Assembly: GCA_014904845.1 (NCBI GenBank)
Contig: MU119684.1
Location: 1 to 28,657 of the forward strand
Reading direction: 5' to 3'
Length of the DNA: 28,657 nt
DNA from: Acephala macrosclerotiorum
Lineage: Eukaryota > Ascomycota > Leotiomycetes > Helotiales > Mollisiaceae
Shown here: positions 11,474 to 20,480 of the stretch, piece after piece
How positions within the stretch are numbered: position 1 is the first letter of the stretch
Layout: each line of letters opens with the position of its first letter
Notes under the pieces: model-generated
Seen by the model: only the letters and a program-made list of their open reading frames with translations
The model's database searches: none
Told to the model about the DNA's origin: nothing
Translations under genes and position numbers: made by a program

Positions 11474-12463
11474 TTATTCCTCCATCTTCATTCGAGTGAA
11501 GATATTTCCCGGCTCAAGGCGAAGCAGGGCAACTCGGCGAAAGTAGCGAGGCCGCTGTTCATCCGCTTCAAGAATCAGACACCAGAACTCGTGAGGGAAG
11601 TCATTCTTTGCGAACCAGTCTCGAAGAGTAACATGCCCTTTAGTTCCATGGGAAGCGCTCACTAGCTGGAGAATGGTCAATCCCGGATTAGCGCTTGGTC
11701 CTCGCCGACCCCGAAACTCTTCGTCTGCTTCTAGATATCTCTCGACGAAAGCAAGAACCTTTGATGCTTTCTCAAGCGAATGGTCAGTTTTGTATCTAAA
11801 TACGTAGCAGGGACCGGAAATCACAAGCTCTGCAAGCTCAATCTGGCCATACATGTTTTCGGAAGTGCATTTGATATTCACATCCTCGAGACAAATGAGC
11901 TCCTTGATAGGTGCTTCCTGATATCCTCGGTCGATATCATATCTCACCCCTCCATTTATACTCGCCCAAGACCATGACGGATACTCATTGGAGTACGTTC
12001 GCACAGCTTTAGGTCGATCGCCTCGGTCCCACAATCGCCAGCAAAGACCATGAACCAGCTCTCGTCGTCAAAGCCCAACGCAGTATTCGTCTTTGAGATG
12101 GGCGTTCATACGCTGTGCTACGCTCGCAATGGCAACGAGTTTATCGGAGTTGAATGTCAGCTTCCGGCTGCTGTATTCTGTGACACCGCGGTACCACTTC
12201 ACATATCCTCTTCGTCCGATGGTTTGGTTGTCCTCGAGCTTGAATTCGGAAATGTCTGGAACGTCTTCATTTCGACCCCCTTTAGAATTGACATGTAGTC
12301 TTACTACCTGTTCTCTTTGCCACCCCTGCGCTGTTCTCTTCACATGGAGGTCGAATGTTGAGTATCCCGGTAGTCGTTTGTGCTTCATCAGTTTTGTCAA
12401 CTTCGTCTTCGCCCACAGAACCAAACAGAGCTCGCACTCCCTTTTGACCTCTGCCCAGTACAC
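11474..12463 (-). pseudogene. Heterokaryon-incompatibility (HET-type) gene relic
   Basis: Two minus-strand frames in the same phase, 12463-12071 and 12067-11474, are separated by one TGA at 12070-12068. Read across, the HET C-terminal signature appears: WYRGVTEYSSRKLTF then SDKLVAIASVAQR, then YCVGL(stop)RRELVHGLCWR, then YPSWSWASINGGV. In the family the stop position is normally Trp (GLW), so a TGG to TGA change is likely. The C-terminal part to KMEE is otherwise open. The catalytic-like HET core (the WIDTLCI...QE...R region) that should precede WYRGV is absent; instead an N-terminal-like segment with CELC and LHVNSKGGRNEDV joins it directly, suggesting an internal deletion. HET proteins trigger programmed cell death on non-self recognition. 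The 5' end of the gene is not resolved. An intron spanning the stop is not excluded, but I see no fitting donor and acceptor. Confidence 0.75.
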
Positions 12464-12830
12464 ACGGTGTTAATGCATTGGTATATTGGGGGAGAAGAGG
12501 CCATTGGAAGATTGGTCATCTGTTACCCCTCTTTCCGCCACTTCCAGCAGCATCTTCCGAAACACGATTTGTTGGCAAGATGCAGAGTGGCATGGCTCTT
12601 ACCATTTAATTTTGTCCTGACGATGCTCGATTTGATTTGTGACAAGCGGTCTCGCTTTGCGAGTTCCTTTCCCCCAACTTCGTCCAGTTCTGTCGTCCGG
12701 CATTAGTAACGGGTCTTTGCAGAATTTGCTGGGATCGTCATGCAGGTTGTGATTGGACAATGCCTTACCCACGTGAGGATAATTAGGGCCAGATTGAAAA
12801 CGACGATAGAAGAAAACAATGGACAAAAAT
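12464..12830. other. Upstream flank of the HET relic, bordering AT-rich DNA
   Basis: Normal composition up to about 12820, then a sharp change to AT-rich DNA. A 75-codon minus-strand frame at 12826-12599 has no recognisable motif; it might contain remains of the HET gene's 5' end, but I cannot show this. Confidence 0.4.
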
Positions 12831-13529
12831 TTATTACTAATAATAATTTGAAGGCTTTGTTCAAACGATTAACTTTGCGCTTATATTAAAAAAAATTTCA
12901 TTTAATAATTTATTAAATAGATTAATAAATATTTTTTTTTATTTAATATATATTTTATTTTTTAAATTTTATAAAAACTTTTTTATAAAAAATTATAAAG
13001 TTTTTAATTTTATTATATTATTTTTATTTTAAATATTAAATTAAAATAATTATTCGAATTTTATTAAATAATAAAAATTAATAAATTAAATTTTTTTTTT
13101 AATATTTAAAATAAAAATATATTTATTATAATTAATAAAATTAATTTAAATTATTTTTTTAAAAAATCTTTTTATTATTTTAATATTTAATATAAAAACG
13201 TATTTTTATTTTTATATTTAATTAATTTAAATTATTTTATTTAATATATAATTTTAAAATAATTTTAATATTTTAAATAAAATTTTATATTAAATTATTT
13301 AATTGATTTAATTATTTTTTAATTATTTTATTTAATATATAATTTTTTTAAAAAAAAACTTTTTAAAATTTTTTTTATTAAATTAATTATATATTATTTT
13401 ATAAAATTTTTAATTAAATTTAAATTATTTATTATTAAAAATATTAATATTATATATTTATAAATAAAAATTAATATTAATATTTAAATTAAATAAATAA
13501 TATAAAATTTTATAATATATTTTTACAAA

Positions 13530-13800
13530 TTTTGTTTACGTTTGTTTTCGTTGTTTTTTATCGTTCAGCGATCTTATGCAAACTTCGAAATAGTCTGAGA
13601 CAATTACGAAAGTTGTATTCTCAGCTCGTTTCGTCGAAGGCTTTGTCTACGACGCGTAGTTTCTTATATAACTTAGTTTATTAAAAAATGAAATGTAAAT
13701 AATCTGATTCTTAAACCGACTCGACTATGCACGTGATGCGGCCGCTAGCTTTCTAAAGCTCGAGCTATGCACGTAATACGATTACTAATTTAAAAATTAT
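13530..13800. other. Island of near-normal composition within AT block A
   Basis: About 270 nt with ordinary base composition, including CpA and TpG dinucleotides that the surrounding DNA has lost. It contains TTATATAA at 13664-13671, the palindrome AGCTTTCTAAAGCT, and a 27-nt direct repeat (13725-13751 and 13765-13791). It has no coding frame. It could be an escaped fragment, an element terminus, or a younger insertion. Confidence 0.6.
13725..13791. repeat. 27-nt direct repeat, one copy mutated
   Basis: Copy 1 is 13725-13751 and copy 2 is 13765-13791 (40-nt spacing). They share the core CTATGCACGT. The copies differ at 8 of 27 positions; every difference is C in copy 1 versus T in copy 2, or G versus A. 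Copy 2 is thus what copy 1 would become by C-to-T mutation on both strands. Confidence 0.8.
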
Positions 13801-14501
13801 ATAATAAATTAAATAAAATTAAATAATATAATACGTTTAATAAAATATATAATATATAAATAATTAATAAATAATATATTATTTATTTAATTATTAAAAT
13901 AAAAAAAATACGTTTATTAATTTGATTTTTCGTTAAATATAATAATATATAATTATAATATATTTATTTTTTTAATAAATTTTAAAATTTTTATTAAATA
14001 TTATTATAAACTATAATTTTTTTAATTTTTTTATAATTATATTTAAATTTATAAAATATTAAATAAAATATTTTAAATAAATATTATAATTTTTATAAAT
14101 ATTTTATAATATTTAATTAATAATAATTTTTTTAATAATTTTTATTTTTTTATTTTTTTTAATATTTTAATTAAAATTGTTTTTTATTAAATAATAAATT
14201 TTTTTTATATTTTATAATTAAAATTTTAAAAATTAATTTTTTAATAAAAAATATAAAATATTTTTTTTATATTAAAATTTAATAATAAAAAAAAATATTA
14301 AATATAATTTTATTTATAATATAAATAATTAATTAATAAATTAAAAAAAATTTTTTAATTAATTATTATATTTTTATACGTTTTATAATAATTTAAATAA
14401 TATATTTTAAAAATTTAAAAACGTAAAAAAAAAAATTAATTTATTATTATTATAATATTTAATAAAAAAATTAATAAAAAATTTTTTTTTAAATTATTTT
14501 A

Positions 14502-14591
14502 TTTATTTCATTTATTTTATTTATTTTATTTATTTTATTTATTTTATTTATTTTATTTATTTTATTTATTTTATTTATTTTATTTATTTTA
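14502..14591. repeat. 9-nt tandem array, TTTATTTTA
   Basis: Nine perfect consecutive copies of TTTATTTTA run from 14511 to 14591. They are preceded by one copy with a single difference (TTTATTTCA, 14502-14510). The array sits at the right edge of AT block A. Confidence 0.9.
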
Positions 14592-14605
14592 TTATATAAA
14601 AATCC

Positions 14606-15314
14606 GCGATAGAAATAAAAAACGTCAATTCGATATTTTCAAATATAAAATAATTACTCAAAGTATTTAATAAGGGATATGACTCGAGAAACGGCTGAGG
14701 CCGTTCCACGGAAGTGGCAAGACGAAAATGTACGTTGTATTAACAACTGCGGCAAAAAGATCCTCCTCGAGCGAGTGCAAAATAAATTTGGACCGTATCG
14801 GACCGACTTTTAGGAATCAGAGGCCCCATGTGCTCCACATTCCCCATATTCTCCACATTCCCCATGTTCTCCACATTCCCATGTTCTCCACATTCCCCAC
14901 GTTCTAGCACTAGCACACGGCTAAAACTAGATGTTTATCCCTGGAATTTCGCTCCGAATCACGAAGTTTACCCGAAGCCCCTCTTGATGTAGATGTCGTA
15001 GTATAGCAACATCAGAATTTCCTAGTCTGGGATCCGCATTTCTCACCCAAACAGGAAAGGCTCGACTATACGGAGCCTTTTCAACCAGTACCTAAGGAGA
15101 TACGGCATCTTTGTACCGAACCTTTCGCCAATATGACACGTCCATTCAAGCCATAGCTAGGCATACCGATCTCGCCTCCAGCGCATTTCTGTGGACAATG
15201 TGGGGAAAATATGGAGCTCTGCAAAAGTACAAGAAGAGGGGATATTCTGTCTCTTTGTTCCATCTCAGGCTCGTTCGACCTGTTTACTCACGTCATTAAT
15301 TTCGTGTATGCACT
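14606..15314. other. Normal-composition segment between AT block A and the beta-glucosidase gene
   Basis: About 700 nt with no gene called. It contains a 6-bp hairpin AACGGC-TGAG-GCCGTT at 14690-14705, an 18-nt minisatellite at 14824-14910, and the promoter and leader of the GH3 gene. Short frames at 15081-15299 on both strands have no family likeness. No clear TATA box was seen. Confidence 0.5.
14824..14910. repeat. 18-nt minisatellite (CCCCATGTTCTCCACATT)
   Basis: Four units plus a partial fifth: 14824-14841, 14842-14859, 14860-14877, 14878-14894 (one C shorter) and a partial from 14895. Units differ by one or two bases (for example ATGTGC, ATATTC, ATGTTC). It lies about 400 nt upstream of the GH3 start codon. 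Confidence 0.9.
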
Positions 15315-18300
15315 ATGCCTTTAATCCAGATACTATCTTTGGCCATGATAGCCTTGGGGGGACTTGTTGATATCTCTGATGCGCAAGATATCACAAATGA
15401 TACATTTTTCTACCGCCAATCTCCTCCTGTTTACCCAAGCCGTAAGCCCGCTCTTTTACCTAACATTCTTAGAAGTTACCAACGCTCATACCTATTTTCG
15501 ACAGCGATTGGAACTGGAACCGGCACCTGGGCTGAAGCATACCAAAAAGCCGCAGTCATGGTAGCGCAAATGACTTTAGATGAGAAGGTACGAAAGTTGT
15601 ATTTATTTCGCTGCGGATTGAAATCTCATCAATAACCTAGTCGAACCTCACCTTCGGAATCGCCAGCACGACAAATGGCTGCTCAGGAAATATCCCCCCC
15701 ATTGAACGCTTAGGATTCCCTGGGCTTTGCTTACAAGATGCTGGTAATGGTGTCAGAGCTACCGATTTTGTTAACGGTTATGCTAGCGGTCTCCATGTCG
15801 GTGCAAGGTGAGGTTCTCAAGTGTTAATCAAAATATCTGCGCATAGGGTTCTGACCCAATGGCGCAGCTGGAACAAAGATCTTGCATACCAACGAGCTCT
15901 GGCTATGGGTGGTGAATTCCGTTCTAAAGGAGTTAATGTCGCTCTTGGGCCTGGTACTATTTACCCCGTCATATGTTCCCAAAGGTTTGCTAATGACGCT
16001 AGTTATCGCACCACTCGGGCGTGTCAGTGAGGGCGGACGCAATTGGGAGGGTAGGCTGCCCCAATCAAATCTTTTCTATTCGGACCTAGTAATATTCTAT
16101 TCCTTTAGGATTTTCGAATGATCCTTATCTCTGCGGTTCTCTCGCATTCCAAACTGTACGCGGTGTACAGGAGAACGGAGTAATCACCAGTACAAAGGTA
16201 TCATTCCAATGTGTGCTTTCTAACGTTGATTGTCTACTAATCTTTGAATTGTAGCATTTCATTGGATACGAGCAGGAGACAAATCGAAACCCATCCATTA
16301 ACGTCGCGGGTCAGCATGTCGAATCAGTCTCATCTAATATCGATGACAAAACTATGCATGAGCTGTACCTTTGGCCCTTCCAAGGTATTTTTTCTCCATA
16401 TCTAGAGTCAAATATCTATCGCTGATCCGCCCCCAAGATGCTGTCCACGCAGGCACCGGGAACATAATGTGCTCATATAATAGAGTAAATAACTCATACG
16501 GCTGTGCTAATAGCAAGACCTTGAACGGCCTGCTAAAGACTGAGCTTGGATTCAATGGCTTTGTTGTCTCCGATTGGTACGCCCAACATTCTGGTGTTAG
16601 TACTGCACTCGCCGGCTTGGATATGGCTATGCCAGGTATGCTTTGAGACGTCATGTGAAGAAATAGATACTAATAAATTCTTCAAGATAGTGAAGGCTAT
16701 TGGGGTTCGAATCTCACCACTGCCATCAACAACGGTTCTATTCCTTTGTCAAGATTGGACGATATGGCTACTAGGTATTTTAATCACTCATATCCCATTC
16801 CCTTCGCTAACAATGACTATCAAGAATTATCGCTTCGTGGTATCAAATGGGCCAAGATAGTAATTACCCAACGCCTGGTATTGGCATGCCCTACGATATT
16901 CTTACTTCACATACAGCAGTGAATGCCAGGAAACCATCTTCGAAGCAAGTCATCCTCAGAGGCGCGATTGAGGGGCATGTTCTCGTCAAAAATGTCAACA
17001 ACGCCCTTCCATTAAAATCACCAAATCTTCTCTCACTCTTCGGCTACGATGCTAAAGCACCTGATCAGAACGATCCTGCTCCTGGATTCAGCTCCTGGGT
17101 ACTGGGATTTGAGAGTGCGAACGTCAACGAAGCCCTTCCTGGTTTCTATGGGACTCCCCAAGATGTGCCGATCTCTCAGATCGCTATTAATGGTACCATC
17201 ATTAGCGGAGGCGGATCTGGCGCCAATAGCCCCGCTTATATCAATGCTCCATTCGATGCGTTGCAAGAAAAGGCGTACGAAAATGATGCTACTATTCTCT
17301 GGGACTTCATCAATGTCAACGCGACAGCGAATGTAGACGGAGCATCAGACGCCTGTATCGTATTTATCAACGCGTTTGCTTCAGAGGGCATTGACCGTGT
17401 TGGCCTACATGACAACTTCTCAGATGCCTTAGTAAACAACGTCCGTATAACTTCCAATGGCGCTTAATGTAATTGCTAATTGTCATTAGATCGCAGACCA
17501 ATGCAACAACACCATCGTAGTCATTCACAATGCAGGTGTCAGATTAGTTGACCAATTCATTGACCACCCTAACGTCACAGCCGTTATTTTTGCTCACCTG
17601 CCAGGTTAGTCGGACAAGCCCTTCCACCCTCAGAAGAGAGCTGTCGAAAATCTTGGAGCCTTACTAATGCTTATAATAACAGGACAAGATTCAGGCCGCG
17701 CACTCGTTTCCCTCCTATATGGTGACTCCTCTCCCTCAGGGAAACTACCATATAGTGTTCCAATGAACGAAAGCGCCTTCGGAGGCATTCTCAGCCCAGC
17801 TCTCCCTGAAGCGCCTTACACAATTTTCCCACAAAGTGACTTCGCCGAAGGCGTCTACATCGACTATCGCGCATTCGACGCCCAGAACATCACGCCGCGC
17901 TACGAGTTCGGCTTTGGACTCTCCTACACCACGTTTAACTACTCAAGCCTGAACATCCCAGCCCCCAACAACAACGTCTCCCTCAACGCCTATCCTACAG
18001 GCCCGATCTTAGAAGGTGGTGCAGAAGATCTCTGGGATGTCATTACAACTGTCACTGCTGACGTGAAAAATACTGGTTCCGTAGGCAGCGCGGAAGTCGC
18101 ACAACTCTATGTAGGAATTCCTGGGGGGCCGATCAGGCAGTTGCGGGGTTTTAGCAAAGTTGATATTGAGGCTGGGGAAACAGTCACAGTGAGATTTGAT
18201 CTGACGAGAAGGGATTTGAGTACGTGGGATGTGGTAGCGCAGCAGTGGAAGCTGCAGCGTGGCGATTATAACATTTATGTGGGGGCCAGTAGTCGGCTTC

Positions 18301-18329
18301 TATACCTTGATGGGACGTTGGTAATTTAG
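15315..18329 (+). CDS. Secreted GH3 beta-glucosidase
   Basis: Releases glucose from the non-reducing ends of cello-oligosaccharides and other beta-glucosides outside the cell. I read 12 exons: 15315-15441, 15505-15587, 15641-15807, 15868-15953, 16003-16050, 16109-16197, 16255-16384, 16438-16635, 16687-16774, 16825-17440, 17490-17604 and 17683-18329. All have GT...AG introns (49-78 nt) and keep frame, giving 797 residues. Residues 1-23 are a signal peptide ([23 protein letters not shown]). GH3 motifs in order: [42 protein letters not shown], then [10 protein letters not shown] with nucleophile Asp289. The C-terminal domain includes [18 protein letters not shown] and [14 protein letters not shown], and the tail from about 710 is a fibronectin-III-like domain ([14 protein letters not shown]). 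Intron 1 (63 nt) is stop-free and in phase. The gene is complete although flanked by hypermutated blocks. Exact substrate range is not visible. Confidence 0.95.
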
Positions 18330-18823
18330 AAAGGCGATAATGTCTATGTAGTGATGCGGAGATAAATAATGTGAGACAGACTTGGACTTGGATAGTTTAA
18401 AAATTACTTAGACGATTTATAAAAAAGTATTCGTAAATATAAATTAAATTGAGCGGATTAATTATAAATTTTTTTATATATAAAAATTTTATTTTATTTT
18501 TTAATAATAATTATAAAAAATTTAAAATTATATTTTATTATTATTATCATTTAATTATTAATTAATTAATAATATTAATATTATATTTTAAATAACGATA
18601 ATATTTTTTTTACGATTTGAATTATTTTAATTATTCGATTATTTTTATTAATTCGTTAATTATATTAATTATATTAATATATAAATTAAAATTTTAAAAA
18701 TCGATTATAAAATTAATTAATCGTATTTGAATAATGTTTTTTTTAATAAATTTAAAAAGTAATTATTATAATACGAATAATTAAAAAATAATTTTAAAAT
18801 TTTAAAACGATTTAATTATTTAT

Positions 18824-18904
18824 CGATATTAAATTTTATAATTGAATTTTTTTCGAATTAATATAATTATTTTTCGATATTAAATTTTATAATCGAATTT
18901 TTAA
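18824..18904. repeat. Tandem duplication with 51-nt spacing in AT block B
   Basis: The segment CGATATTAAATTTTATAAT occurs at 18824 and again at 18875, and both copies continue with YGAATTT. The first copy has TTGAA where the second has TCGAA, a CpG versus TpG difference. The second half of the 51-nt period is less alike. Confidence 0.65.
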
Positions 18905-20395
18905 TTTTTTTTAACGAATTTTTTTATTAGTTTTTATTAATAAATTTAATATTATTCGAATATATTTTTATTTATTTAATTATAATATTTAAAATTTAAA
19001 ATATATAACAAATAATTTTATTTTATAATATAAAAATATAATAATAATAAATAAATAAATAAATAAAAAAAAATATTATTAAAATTAAAATTTAATTAAT
19101 TTTTTAATATATAACTTTAATATATATTTTTTTATAAAATTTTTTTATAAAGTTTTTTGTATATCAAATTAATTTTATTTTAAAATTATAAAATTTAAAA
19201 AATATTAATTTAAATTAATTTTTTACGATTTTTATTATTAATAATATAATTTTATAAAATATTTATTATTTTTTTATATTATATTTTAAATTATTTATTA
19301 TTATTATATATTAAAAATTTTTAAATTTTTAAATAATATAAAATTTTTTATTATTTATAAAATTAAAAAATTAAAAATTTAAAATAATATTATTTATATA
19401 TAATATAAATTAATTAATTTATAATTATGAAAAAAATTTATTAAAATAAAATTATTAAATTAAAATATTATTATTAATTATAAATATCGAAATAAATATT
19501 ATATAATATTTATATATAACTCGAAATCGTATATAGTTAATATTGTTTTATTTTTATTTTTGAAATAAAAAATTTATATTTCGAGTTTCGTTTTTTAAAT
19601 AGTTTTAATTAATAATAAATTAATACGTATATTAAAATCCAAAGCAAAGTTTTACGTGCGTTTAAATTATATTATTAATAATATAATATTTTTAAATAAT
19701 ATTAATACTAATTAATAATTGCTTTTAATTACGAATTAATAAAAATCTATTAAAAAAAACGAAATATAACAAATTAAAAATATTAATAAATTTATTATAA
19801 AAAGTATTAAAAAATCTCGATCGAATATTATTAAAAATTATCGAATTATAAAAAAATATTATTATTTTTTTCTATAAAAACGAGATTGAAATATTTAATT
19901 ATTTTTCGAGAACTTAAAAAAATTAATTATAAAAAAAATTCGTACTTTTAAATAATTAATTCGAGTTTACGTTTATTACGTAAAATAATATTATTTTACG
20001 AAAAATTCGATCAAATAATTAATTAAATTATTATATTTATTATTTAATTTTAAATATTATATTAAATCGATATTATTTTTTATTTTTTATTTTAATTATA
20101 TTTATATTTTACAATTTCAAATTAATCGATCGAATAATATATTAGTATTAAATTACGATTATACAAAGTTTTTATAAATTACTATTGAAAAACGTATCGT
20201 AAAAACGTTTATTATAAACGTTTAATAAAACGTTTAATTAAATATTTATCGAAAATATTTATTTTTATTATTGAATATTATTAAAACGTTTAAATTATTT
20301 ATAAAACTATTTATAAAATTAATTATTTTTTATTTTTCGAAATAATATTTAAAAAAAAATATATATATATATATTGTAAAAAAACAAAAAATATT

Positions 20396-20480
20396 TTATT
20401 GTTTTCTTAGAATTACAGAATACCAGATCTTTTATATTTATAATTAGATCACGTATTAAATTAATCCAATGCGAATCGAT
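20396..20480. other. Partly unmutated patch in AT block B
   Basis: About 85 nt hold several non-CpG C and G bases (TTCTTAGAATTACAGAATAC, CAGATC, AGATCACG, AATCCAATGCG). They stand out from the neighbouring DNA, which has few. No function can be assigned; it may be a less mutated part of an element. Confidence 0.4.

Larger units (their letters stand above)
12831..14605. other. AT-rich hypermutated block A
   Basis: About 1.8 kb of almost pure A/T with no open frame of note. Most of the rare C and G bases lie in CpG (for example ACG or TCG). It is interrupted by an unmutated island at about 13530-13800 and ends in a perfect 9-nt tandem array. The pattern fits RIP-type hypermutation of a former repeat, known from many ascomycetes. 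The original element cannot be recognised. Confidence 0.85.

Noticed and set aside
13735..13764. NotI-, NheI- and XhoI-like sites in a row (GCGGCCGC, GCTAGC, CTCGAG), like a vector polylinker
   Set aside because: The sites belong to a natural direct repeat whose second copy is transition-mutated, and they are embedded in RIP-like DNA, so cloning contamination is unlikely.
14824..14910. Spaced repeats as a possible CRISPR array
   Set aside because: Units are directly tandem with no unique spacers, and the genome is eukaryotic.
16694..16720. GGTTCGAATCTC resembles a tRNA T-loop / B box
   Set aside because: It lies inside exon 9 of the GH3 gene (WGSNLTT), and no acceptor stem, D arm or anticodon arm could be folded around it.
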